From the NCBI GenBank assembly GCA_947044365.1, contig OX345636.1, forward strand, positions 14,420,615-14,484,614: a DNA stretch of 64,000 nt. The letters are read 5' to 3'. Source of the DNA: Petrosia ficiformis. Lineage: Eukaryota; Porifera; Demospongiae; Haplosclerida; Petrosiidae. This document shows positions 42,947 to 55,300 of the stretch, piece by piece; position 1 is the first letter of the stretch, and the number at the start of each line of letters is the position of its first letter. The notes beneath the pieces are model-generated. The model did not search any database, was not told where the DNA came from, and was given only the letters and a program-made list of their open reading frames with translations. A program made the translations under genes and the position numbers.

Positions 42947-44472
42947 TAATGTCTGGGTACATTTCCCACTTTTCTAGCTTTCGTTATATCATATTGAACA
43001 TACTGAGTTCTTGTTTATGATGATAACTTAGTTGATCCTTTGCATGATTAAGTAAGTCAGAACAACAAATATTTCAAACTGTCATCTTATTCTATTCATT
43101 TATCACACCTGCACTGCAAAAACATAATATTTGGTTGCCACAATTGCCTTAACAATTAGGTGATTTTTCTGGATACACACAGCTACTTTGTACTAATTAT
43201 ATTTAATTAGTTGAAACATTAAAATTTTGTGGTGATGTTTACTCCTAACACAATTTACTATATGCTGTAATTATTGCACATTATATTCAGTTACACGAAC
43301 TTCTTTCGCCAGTAGGTGTGGAAGGTCTGGAAACAAGACTTCTATTAATATTGCTTATGTTACACCATAACTCAGCAAAATACTTCCATCACATACTTAC
43401 ATACATGTGTGGTTTCCTAATAATATTCCTTTTAGTATACCACTGTATGTGTAGGAATAACCTACACACACATACTTTATTACTTATTACTTTGACATGT
43501 AGACGAGGGTCCAGTGCCAAATGTGAGGGCTTTTACAATTGATGATAATGATACTGAGCTTATAGAAATGGGATTTTGTTGGGATGAATGATTCTAGGCT
43601 TCGTTTTGAATGCAGACCAAATACTGGTGTTGACAATACTTCAATTAGACTTCCTTCTCCCAATGTATTCAGTGATGTTGGAATTGAAAATGTAACGTAA
43701 GAAGAATTCACACATGATAAATTGTTATTGAACATGCATTATTATATTTTGGTTTCACGATTTGTCATGTAACTTCATACAGATACTATGGAGTAATAGT
43801 TGTTCATGATCCTGATATGAATTTTAATCCCGATTTAATATATCCTAATGTCCAACCATATGAGTCTCATGGTTATAATAGATATTGTATAGCAGCTGCT
43901 TGGAATGATCAGAACGGATTCACAGCTGGAGATGAATCAAGAACCATGGCCACACATAGTGGCGTTAAGGAAACATATTTCAATGCTAACTTGATCGATT
44001 CACTACTTATTGTTACTATGTGATGATACATCATACTTTAAGTCCAGGAGATGTGAGTTATCCAAATACTGTCTTATTTAATAAAATATTATACTCTTTC
44101 TTTCGCAATTCAGGAAATTGTCAATAGAACTCACTTGCTGAGACACCAGTAAGTTATTGAAGTGTAACGATTATGCATTTCTATCGTTCATGTATAAATT
44201 CTTCCTGTATTATAATATATCAATTCTGTTATTCAGGACTGGGTTATAATGTTATTGCTCTTATTGTATGTTTGATATAGGCATTGCTTATACTCTGTGG
44301 TCTGTTGATTTTCATTATCATCTGTTGTTCATAGAGATCTGTGATATGAGAGTATTTATTTCTTGTTGTTGGTAATTGTTCTAACTATCCTATATCTGAG
44401 AAAAAAGTTCTTGAGAAGGAAAGTAAGATACTTGGCTTTCATCAAGAAGAAGAGGAAACCAGTACTTAATTA

Positions 44473-46199
44473 ACAAATCAAGTTTATCAACATAACATTA
44501 CAATTTATCAAGTTGTCTATTTTAGTTAGTCATATATTTTTCATATCAGGAACTACTGAATTATTTGTATCAACAATATTTGTTATAATCATAGTATTCA
44601 TTATCCTACTAAGTGTTAGACTGAAGTTGATTTATATTTGATACTGAAATGATGCCATGACTAAAATATTATTCTTATTTAATTCTTCACTTCAAATCAA
44701 AATAACTGACAGATTGTTTATTACAGTTTCAAGGTTGTGATGCTCTTGATTCCATAACATTATTACAATCTTATTTTATGGTTGAAATTTCTTGAAACCT
44801 GCAAACAATGACTTAATTTTGATAAATAAATTATGAGTTAGGAGACTTTCAAGAAATTTCAAATATTTAATTGTGTTGACATGAAGTTACGTTTATGCTT
44901 TATAAATGACAGGAAACATGTAATACTGTTTAATTACATTATACATATAAATGGAAAATTAGATTTCAGTAAATCTTATGGTATCAACATACCATATAAA
45001 AGGGTAGTATGAGCAACAAAATTATATTGATAGCTTCCATGCACATAACATGCCTACATAATATAGCTTGTTGTGTGTACCTATGAAGGTACATATATAT
45101 ATACAAGTTTGTATGTACATACGTATATACATATCCAAATACATAATATTATATGTATATGTAATATTATGTATGTAGGTACATACATATATACGTGCAG
45201 AGTATGTATGTAAGCATGTAATATGCAATTGTGTATTTATGTATGTATGTATGCATTTAGGTATATATATTTGCATGTATGTGTGTATGTATAATTATGT
45301 AAGTATGTGCATGTATTCATATTTCCATCTCCACCAAGAGCATCTCTTCTCCATACTTCATCCTCTCCTTCCTCCCTTTTCTCTCCCTCCTACTCATTCA
45401 CTTTTCCTCTCCCTTCTTCACCAAGTCTTTCCCAATCTGATGCAAGAAGGAACACAATTCTTAAAACTAGTGGAGGAATTATATTGATAACAGTGTTGAC
45501 GATTACAATATCTATTATATGGTGAGCAAATAGCTTTTTTTTCACGCACTGGAAATCAACTTTCTCATCTGTCTTGCCATATTCCCTTTTTAATAATTAT
45601 AATAATGATATTTTTAGTGTCTCAGTTATCTATCATGTAAAAATCTTATACATAGATAATTATAGCAATGGGAATTAAATATTATATTGTAGTTGTTATA
45701 CGTGTTATGCTTTTTTTTGATTTCTGAAGTTGTGAACAGAAGATTTTAATCGCTACTCTTTAACAGATTCATATCAAATTATTGTTGTGTCAAGTTATAT
45801 GTCAGTGACCTCCAACATACAAGTGAAATGAATAAAATCAATATGCAGTTATGATCCGTGTGGTATCACCATGAGGTTATACCATGGCAACACCACAAGA
45901 ATCATGCATGGACAACTATTATATGGTTATATATATATGAACAACATTAATTTTATTGCTGTATTAAGCACATACTTGTCGTAAGCTTACATATAGTGTA
46001 GATAAAACCCACTCAGAATCCTAATTACATTTTCATTTATATTCATTTTAAATTAGTGTGTAGAATGAATGGATATGCCATAATGACTTTAGAGTAAAAC
46101 TTAAATATACCTCCTCCTTTGAAATAATACACTTTACTATATGTGGTATATTATATTGGATGCAGATATTTTATTGTATGGTACACAAAAAATATATCT
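44473..46199. other. Unassigned spacer with ATGTATGT repeats and one exon-like ORF
   Basis: 45060-45310 is rich in TATGTACATA/GTATGTAT short repeats, and about 44999-45060 resembles a foldback arm. At 45310-45525 a serine/proline-rich stretch leads to SGGIILITVLTITISIIW and a GTGAGC donor. It could be an alternative membrane exon of the upstream gene, but there is no further support. Confidence 0.35.
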
Positions 46200-46420
46200 C
46201 TGTGCTTCTACACATGTGTAATAGAATGCACATTCGAGCTTGCAATTGTACCTGAAATATATTTCTAAAGCTCTACAAGATCCTTTAAAAGGCAAGGAGA
46301 ATTTTAGATATCAAAATAGTAACTATAATAATTTATAGGCTTTTGTTTTTCGGGATTGATAAAGTCAGCCATGATTACTGAATGCTGGACACCACAAAGC
46401 AATCATAGGAATACTGAATT
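46200..46420. repeat. Partial MITE (right half)
   Basis: CCTGAAATATATTTCTAAAG...GATAAAGTCAGCCATGATTACTGAATGCTGGACACCACAAAGCAATCATAGGAA matches the right half of the element at 13848-14226. The left end is missing. Confidence 0.6.
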
Positions 46421-46687
46421 ATCTTACAAAAGCATGACACTCTAGATTTCCAAATATAAACCTTGTATACTCCAGTATACTATATATCATTCTACTGACT
46501 AACTTTCAGGGTCCTGGAATGTCTTGGAGGGATTTGAGCAAAAATCAAACATGATGGCTTTGATGTTGGCTGCTGCGGGTTGGCTTATGGGTCGATATCT
46601 TTGAACTTATAGCAAGTTTAGCTAATATTTTTAGAATCCAGTTAATACTATTGAACAAATGTAAAGTTCACAACATGAATACAACAA

Positions 46688-46891
46688 TTATGGTGTACGA
46701 AGACCAACAGATTGTGAAGATTTCAATGTAAATACAAGCAGCCATTCTTCATTTCTTTGACTTGAAATTGAGGTAGGTTGTAGTGTTTGGGGATCTTCAT
46801 TTGCATAGCAAATTTCAGAAGTCATAATGGTCTGAGACTGATTTGGCCCAAATATTTGGGGTAATTCTGGTTGTCCAAGAATGTCTCCCAT
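46688..46891 (-). CDS. Unidentified short ORF, possible exon
   Basis: 67 codons from an ATG to TAA: MGDILGQPELPQIFGPNQSQ, then STSSQR-like polar sequence and LLVFTLKSSQSVGL. No domain recognised. It lies 2.5 kb downstream of the last GPCR exon found, so it could be a further C-terminal exon of that gene, but no splice evidence ties them together. Confidence 0.2.
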   Translation of the reverse strand: MGDILGQPELPQIFGPNQSQTIMTSEICYANEDPQTLQPTSISSQRNEEWLLVFTLKSSQSVGLRTP

Positions 46892-46919
46892 TTTTGTTTA
46901 GAAAGATGTAGCTCTTTCA

Positions 46920-46992
46920 GAATTTTCATACCACAAGATTTCGAACCAGCGCAGCAACACGTCGGCAGCGCGCGACTAAGTTACCGACACAC
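46920..46992 (-). repeat. tRNA-derived SINE-like sequence
   Basis: On the minus strand, GTGTCGGTAACTTAGTCGCGCGC resembles the 5' end and A box of a tRNA, and GCTGGTTCGAAATC about 30 bp later is a B-box match. The segment is locally GC-rich. The stems do not form a full cloverleaf, so it is read as a SINE head rather than a tRNA gene. Confidence 0.4.
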
Positions 46993-47054
46993 CCCGGTCG
47001 ATCCCTCTGCTCGCTCGCAGGGCGGACGCTTCCTTACTCTTGCAATTGCAACAG

Positions 47055-47500
47055 TATAACCACACCCACCTTGATCGAGCATATAATATGTGAGGTGCAT
47101 CACAGATGCAGGTTCTTTGCTAGCCACCTCAACCTTGCTTATCTGCAACCGAACGATATTTTTCACTTATTCCCCCAACCACCCCTGCTTCCTCACTAGA
47201 ACTTGCTAGAAAGCAAGTCTATACATCACACATCACCATTCTAATCTCTTTTTACTAAGTACCCTAAGCTAACTTCAAACTAACATCAAAGGGCAGACAC
47301 TTGAATCAAAGCACCGGCCGACCACATCCAACAAAAGAGTGGGTGTTTTGGACAATAGAATACACTGATATACTCTCGTAATCTACAGTAATTTGGGGTG
47401 TGCTACATCCACTTCCAGTGAATTGCAGTTTAAATTCAGTTGGTTACATTTCCTTTCTGACAGGAAGTTGTAAAATTACAACCTTCAAACTGAAAGGGTT
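47055..47500. repeat. Dispersed repeat, copy 2
   Basis: Matches 31876-32430 in the same order and orientation, with small deletions. It is followed by unassigned AT-rich sequence to 49312 with no recognisable gene. Confidence 0.65.
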
Positions 47501-49312
47501 ACTCCTTGTGGGTCTCCATAGGGCCTATAGTGACCCAGAAGGACAATCTTGACAAGGTCCACTCTAATCTACAGAAACAATGAATCATTTGAATGATCTT
47601 TTGAAGCGAAATAATGCATTGTCAACGTTTTCTTCTCAATAAATTCCAAGCAAGCTTGAGATAAGCTGTTGAGAGCAGTCATTGGTTAGTAGGTCAGCAT
47701 TTTAAGTGATGACCTTCTGAACCACCACACTAATCCCCTTGCTCAAATGCTGAATAAGAAAGTATGTTCATGTCATTATTAAAACAAAAAATGAAATTAT
47801 AATAGGTGTAATTTGATTTTATGAGAAAAGGTAGTCTTGCATGGCCAACGTATACCTTTAGCAATACATCGGGTGTGTGAGACTGGGGAAACAAATGATC
47901 TAGGGAATAAAGGTTTGTTTTTGTCCATTGTCCAACAGGATTATAGAAACACAGGGTCAGGGCAATCCATTCTCTACAACAACGTTAATTTCATCAGACT
48001 CTTCACTGTTAGTACTTATCTACAAATTTAAACAAAAGAAAGAATATGCATAATCACAGTAGTATAGTTGTTGTTTTGAATTCTAGTTTTAAGTTTATAC
48101 TAATAAGGTTTTAGTTTTAGTTAACTATATGCAACTGTGAGATTGATAGTACTAACTAGTTATTGCAGTATATAGACATGTAATGTATTTTGGTAAAAGT
48201 CATGATTAAAACTTGCAGTTTGTATCATACGATTGGAGCTATGTATAGAGTTCATTTATTATAAAGTCATGAATGACTTGATAGCGAATGAACATATGCA
48301 TAATTATGCTCATTTAGCTAGTTTTATGCTTCACAGGGCTATCTGTATTGCACAAAGTAGAATTGTTTATGTCACATACACGTTACTTGGGGAGAGGACC
48401 TTGTCAATTAATGGGCATGTGCATCTAAATGAATGTGCTCAAGCTATTGCAGACAAGCAGGATGAAATCTCAGTTCTTGTATACATTTTGCAAATTTAAT
48501 TCAGCTACAACTATTAACTACAGTTTCCACAAGCTAAAAAGCAACTATGTAATGTGTGCTTGAATTTCAGACACGAGAGTCATTATTGGTCATCACAAAG
48601 TATCAGAGATAGTTTTTCTTCAATATATCTGGAAACAGACTACTAACAAAACAAATTTTGTAAGCTGAGATGTATCATAATTATGTAGCTACAAAATGCA
48701 ACATTAGTTTGAACAAAAACACACATTTCATACAAAATGGCTGAACTACGATGTGTTTACTTTTTGATGTATGCTAAATTAACTTAATTTTTGTAACGGT
48801 CCATTGTTTTTCAAGTAACAAGTATAAAACTGCAGACTGTTGTATGCAAATTAGCTGAAGTATTTTAAATTTATTCAGTAGTAGTTTTATAGCTAATGAG
48901 TTACATGTGACCATATTTGCAAAGAGGTACGTTTTCCTATGAAATAAAATGCGTATATTTAAGAGTGTGACACAATTGTTGGAGGGAAAAACTTTAGGGG
49001 GTGGGTGGGATCTGGTGCAGGAAACGGTTTAAATTTAGATCCTCTGAGGTTGTTTCTTTTGGCTACCGGGTCACTCAGAAAGAATCCCCACCCCCTCTCC
49101 CTCCAATAATCACATAAAAATCTCTTGAATTCATTATGTGGTCCATTTAGGGTAGTGTTAAGGTTCAATCAATATCAAGTAATCTTAGTCTTTGATGGCA
49201 AACTTGGACATCACTTTCTTAGATACCAAAATTTTGATTTAGTAGTCTTTCTATGCAAAGTGGTGGAATAACAGTAAACTAGTTCTTAAAATTTAAAAGC
49301 ACTATAAGTGAA
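47501..49312. other. No gene recognised; 3' flank of the GPCR gene
   Basis: Open frames are short and patternless. 48975-49150 has a C/T-rich stretch resembling repeat sequence. A poly(A) site for the GPCR would be expected in or just upstream of this region; none can be assigned. Confidence 0.3.
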
Positions 49313-49387
49313 TTATTTTATGGAAAAGGTTACGTCTCTTTTTGTGAATTCGGTCACATATATATAGTAAAATAAAGAAAACATTAC

Positions 49388-52300
49388 CATAGCTAGTTTC
49401 TTTAAAGCAAGTTCAGATTCCAATTCCTGAATTCTTGCTTTAAGACTGGCCACATTTTCCTGACCAATATTGATAGATATGGGATCTCCTGGAATAGGTT
49501 GAGTTTGAAAAGGAGGTTTATTATTTGATGTCAGTTTAGAACTATCAAATAGTTTCTCTCCATTAGGATCAAAATAGAGACTTACCATCTGAAAAAAGGA
49601 AGTAAAAATTATGTAAACATGTTCATTAGAGTACTTTGAGGATTGAACTTTTACATACCAAAAATGAACTGGAAGGATAGTTATATGAACACTGTAAAAA
49701 ATAATAGGTTATTTTAATGTAAATCTATTTTCCTGAATGTTGATTTGTTTTTATCGTTAGGTAACATTTACATGTCACAGTTCATTTGATCTTGATCTAT
49801 ATAAAGTACATGTCGCAATAAACCATATGGTAACAAATATAATTATTAATATAATGTAGCTACATAGTATTATAGGTATAATCTTTTGTACCTCACCCAA
49901 ATTCAAGAAGTTAGCAGATGTACATAATTACGTGATTTACATATACTATGTTTGAAGTAGATTGTATTATTTTTTGTACCATTCTATATTATGACATATA
50001 CCCTATATACTAATCAAGAACTAAATTGCTACTTGTAAACATTACCTATAATATTATAACAAGAAAAGAAATTGGAACTCATAACCAAATGAGTGCTAAA
50101 ATAACCCATTAATTTTTATAGTGAAAATGTTTGCCCGAACAATTTTCCAAGGTCAAGATAAACATGAACAACTTTAGTATAATTGAAGAACCATCCCTAT
50201 GATTGCTTGTTAATCAGAGACTACGGTAGTACTCTCTATGTATGAATGACAGAGGATTTTTGATTTTGAAGATTTTCAACCCACTTGTCTTCAAAAACGA
50301 TTCTGCATTGCCAGAAATGGAATCTACGACCTTTAATACCCCTAGAAACAGTATTTTAAAGAACAGAAAGCTTACTTTGATACATAGTTATTTAATTACT
50401 GGTATAAAAAAACATAAAAACGGGGAAAATAAGGATATAATAGAAAAACAAAAAACACAAATTGCACCCAAAACTTGAAGAGTATCAACTGTCTACCAAT
50501 AGAATGAAAAATGTGTTACAACTATCAAGATATTAAACATTTTCTTCCAAAATCAAGGTGATGTGTTTATGCCAAATTATCAGTGATATTTTGTTCCTTT
50601 ACATTTTATTCATCTCTACATCAATTTGATTTTTGAAGAAAATATTTAATATCCTGTAGAATTGTAAGTAAGGCCAAAGCCCCTGGAATTACAAGCTTCT
50701 TTTACTGTGTATACAACATGTATGTAACACAAAGATATTTTTATAATTATGTCTAATAAACATTAAACCTTGTGGAAAGCAATCATGGGATGGCTCTGTA
50801 GACCATAAAACATTTTGAAACAAGAATGGAAGTACTTACATGTACTTACATACCTTAGGTACAAAGATAAGTCCCAGAAAAAGAGATGCCTCAATCAACA
50901 GAGCAAGACCAAATAGAGCAGCATACACATCATGATAATGTTGTAGAGCAAATTCTGTCACTGCTAAGATGGATAATATAATACTATTAAAGTATATAAT
51001 AGCAGCTATCTCTTTGGAGTCATTAAGAGCCTTAACTTTGACTCTACGAGTGTGAAAGGCCATAAACATGGCAATCACTTGTAGAGATCCTTTGTAGGCA
51101 AATGAAATCCCCAGCCATATCACAGATTGTCTTCTGGTACAAATGTAGATATGATTTTCATGCCTAATGCCATCACTCTGATAGATGAAAAAGAAAAATA
51201 ACAATTTAATTAGCAAACACCAACCAGTGTTGTTATAGTTTGTCCTTTTTGTACATTTTCCAATCCAGACAATCTGTCAATCTCTGTTAAGTCACTTTCA
51301 CTGTGTGAACTATAACTGTAACTGCATGTCTTTACATATCTCCATCCATCCCATACAGTCTGAGTGAACATCATGCTCCATCCATCAATCTGTCTATCCA
51401 TCTATCCATCTATCCATCCATCACCTCAATCTGTCATTCTGTAAATCTTTTTATCTTTCTACATGTATAGTACATACTGTGATTGTTATCACATGTTCAG
51501 CATCAAAAATATTAACAGCTGCTAATCTTGATTCCGGTACGGCTGTGCCAATAAATAGAATTGACAAATCAATTGTTACAACAATCGCTATGACAACAAC
51601 AAGAATCCAATCTTTAATAGTCTGAATTGGAATAAATCATTGCAATTATTATTAAAATTATTATTATCATTATTATTAATATTATTATTATTATGTTAAT
51701 ATTATACAAACAGATAAGAGAAGGAGTTAAAAAATAATATTTTGTTAAACTGATAGCTAGTCAAGTGATCGTTTTATTTATTATTATTATTATTACTATT
51801 ATAATTAATAATTATATGTACAATTATGTTCAAACATGCTGTCAGTGCATGACATATGTATTATTTACTACAGTACTAGTAATTACCAAGTTTACTGTCA
51901 ATAAAAAAATTCTTGCATGCTGTAATAGATAGAGTTAAGATAAGACCAAACCCAGTCTTATCTATTGTTGAGATTTGAATGGGGTGGGACTTGATAATTA
52001 ACACATGGGATTCAACAAGCTCCTGCTAATGAGATCCAGCAGTATATTTTACAGAACCCACAGGATCTAATTTCTATTTATACTCTGGTTAACAGTGAAA
52101 ACGAAAATGTCATCTTATCATAATAGTTAATCAGTAGTTTCATTCCCATCGTACAGTAGTTCAACAGTAATTTTGACAGTAATCAGCATACTTGTTAATT
52201 CAACATCACAGTAATGAGACAGTAACAATTGCACTGTACTGACAGTAGAGCTGTTACTGGTGACATTTTATTGACATACCTATATACCATTGATGGATAT

Positions 52301-55300
52301 GCACCATACCTTTTTTTTAGCAGTGGGGTTATTGAAGATGTAATAAATCCTCCATGTTTTAGAAAGAATGACGGCAAAACATAATGTGTAACCAATAGAG
52401 AATACCCATACACGAAACTGTGAGATGAAATGAAACATAACAAGATGGTATTAATGAGTAATATTTACTATTTCGTAGTTGTTTTTTTTTCGTAATATTC
52501 ATATCATGTATTTCTCATTTCTGTCCATTCATAATTACAATATAATATTACCAGAGATTTCAGCTCATCACTTACAAATGAAATGTATAGGCCGCCATTT
52601 TTGTTCCGTGCCATCCCTTCATACCGTACTCTGATACCAATTATTTATATATGTTTTACAAAGCTTTTGTGGTATTACAGCTATTTGGTTCCCAAGGGCT
52701 TAGCCCAAGGAATCCAAATAGCTGTAATACCGCAAATTCAGTGTAAAACATATTGATATTTATGATTTTATTGTGTATGGTGTCTTTTACACACAGTTCA
52801 CATATTAAATCATTAGGAAAATGTAATAAACATATACATATTTTACCAGGTTCCATATATGTATACTATTTCGATCCATCATTATAACATTAAACATTAA
52901 AAGGAATTATACATGTCATGGTTTAAATCACAATATTTGTGAAGTATTGTAATTTTATCAAATGGTGTTACAACCTATTGTTCCTTCACTCTGTAGCTTC
53001 TTTTGAACATTAATAGAATTTTAAAACATGTTTTATTGGATAATCTGTCAAATTACATGGGAAGAGGAACACCTTCTAAATCCAGAAATACTGCATGAGG
53101 TTATAACCCAATATATATTACAATAAAGTATATGTGTATTATAAATTATTATCTTACATTGCACATGAATGTTTCCTCACTAAATGAGTCTGGAGAATAC
53201 ACATACAAGTAAACACAAGTATACAAGAGAACTGATCCCACTATTATAAGATAATTCAGATTTGGACTGGCAAGTTTTACAACCCTATACAACAAATGAA
53301 TAATAACATTTTGTAATTTATATTAAACAATAAACAGTTAAATTTCTTTTAGTAAACCATTGTAATCAAATTACAGGTCTATTGCAATAACTAACTACTA
53401 AATGGAAATAGGTTAACACAGAAAGTTTGAGACTCTAGGCATAACTTAAATGGTCATTAATGCATACAAAAATAACATTTGTGCAAATATCTATTTTGAA
53501 GTAGAGCTATATACTTGTAATAGCTGTTTTTTAGTACCTCACTTTATCAGTATAGTAAAATATAGTTACATAATGTGAATGAGTGCTATAATTAATATGT
53601 TATATACAAGACTCTTCAAATTTATTACTTAATTACTCACTTTCTATTTCTGAAAACAATATTGAATATGAGACACGCACCAGCAAAGATTATTCCAAAA
53701 GAGGCCATTATATAGTATATTACTTGAAGAGAAAGAGTGTTTGAATGTATGGTATACACTGCAAACCCATCATAAGGTACACCATCTGAAAAAAATGGGA
53801 AGACAAATATAAATTATTGATTATTGCAATATTCAAAAATATATACTATTGAAGCAAGTGAGAAGGAGTCTTATTTGCTCTTCAATTTTTTATGTCTTAC
53901 AAGGCATCCCATCGCTGTGATTGCTTTCTCATGGGTTTGAACTATATAATTGTATAATTACATTATAATAATAATTATATATATAATTATATATAATTAT
54001 ATTACTGAGGGGCTCAGTAAATGGGCAAGGTGCGTAAATGACTTTACAGTCTACAGACCAGAAGGAAAAAAGCAACTTGTAGAAAACTGCAACTGCATCT
54101 GATAGCTGTTATTGTTGAAAAGTCTGTGCAAGCCTTAAAAGGTAAGAAGAGTAGAAAAAAAGTAACTATGATTCAATTTGTCTGTCGGGATTCAGACATA
54201 AGAAAACCAGAATTCATTGATAAATGATTGCACCACCAAAGCAATCAAAGGGAACTCTATACATCTTTTTGTCCAAAATGGTTTGTTCAAATCAGGGCCA
54301 GATCGAGCCTCGAAATGTGACAGTGTTCCTAACCATAATGTTGATATGACAGTTCATGTATGGGAGTGTGGGCGCATGCTCCCCAGGAAGATGTTGATTT
54401 TTGACCCATAAAAAGGTCAATATGATGCATTGACAAGAAGGTATATTGAGAAAAACGTATTCCTATGATTGCTTTGTGGTGTCCAGTATTCATATCATTG
54501 CTCACTTTATCATGCCTGAAACACGATAACCTAAGTATGGTTATTATTTTGATTATCTACTCTTCTCACTTTTAAAGAACTTCAGGAACATAATTCAGAT
54601 AGAACAGCTATGTATTATAGCTTGAGTGTGTATTCTTTTACACAGCACGCTCATTAATTGACCAAGCCCCCTGAATGATGCAATGAGTATGCAAATTTTC
54701 TTTAAACTGTTTATAATAATTATTTATATGCTTACTGTAGAGAAAATAATAATTTAACTTTTAGCTAGGGGGTTCTGGAACCCCTGGAAGCCCCCTGGAT
54801 CCGCCATTGATTCAAATGCTCATTTTTTATCTGTCTTATGTAAAAAATGAAGCCTTCAATCCTTGAATGCGGATTGTTGCACTCCCAGATACCCAAACAT
54901 TTACTTGAAATTTAAAATCTGATTTCTGAATGCTGAATATTAGAATTTGCAATCTGCTAAGCTTTATGAATTCCAGTTTTAGGATTCTGCAATTCTGATA
55001 TCAGTCAAAATCTAGTGCAAAATACTGACATGAAAGCAAATTGCATTTTGAGCATTTTTAAACTCTGATTGTAGCTTGATCAGCACTGAAGCAATCAATT
55101 TTGTACATTGAATTTTGCAATAATTAAATCACAAATAAGTTCTTACATTCCCAAAGTGTATATTGACTCTCTCCTTTTCTATATGCAAAAGTACTGTTAT
55201 TTCTATTGTGATAGATATCAGCAACTATCTTTCTCTCTATGTGGCCTTCATCTAAAATGAGAGGGTTACTTGAAACTCACTTCTTCATATAAGATATCAT

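Larger units (their letters stand above)
39261..44472 (+). pseudogene. Type I membrane protein with IgGFc-binding-like ectodomain, decayed
   Basis: Exon 1 (39261-39321) encodes a signal peptide (KVVLGLFLCFAIGI) and ends ACAG|GTACTG in phase 1. An exon from 40045 continues in phase: VNFNVTSLDGVFSYIG, LRISSLETEPISVIH, DYMAYLAHPC, then an in-frame TAG and FLIVGCRDNTSVTIIPTGNI, TQTLSIL, QVIVWGKQILLSPHSGKG. This is the N-terminal IgGFc-binding (FcgammaBP-type) domain, common in sponge surface proteins. A 58-bp segment encoding part of it is triplicated out of frame (40419-40592). Later exons: 43500-43697 (EGPVPNVRAFTIDDND, fibronectin-III-like), 43783-44024 (YGVIVVHDPDMNFNPD, YCIAAAWNDQNGFTAGDES, a juxtamembrane domain of sponge receptors), and about 44336-44472: a membrane segment SIYFLLLVIVLTILYL, then a short basic tail to TAA. 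It would be a surface receptor or adhesion protein. The stop and frameshifts argue for a pseudogene. Confidence 0.6.

Noticed and set aside
45022..45276. 84-codon ORF rich in Tyr, Ile and Thr
   Set aside because: Translation of ATGTATGT short repeats.
46920..46992. Functional tRNA gene on the minus strand
   Set aside because: A/B boxes are present, but acceptor and anticodon stems do not pair.
48959..49168. Minus-strand ORF as a further GPCR C-terminal exon
   Set aside because: Overlaps repeat-like C/T-rich sequence, has no receptor-tail pattern and no convincing acceptor.
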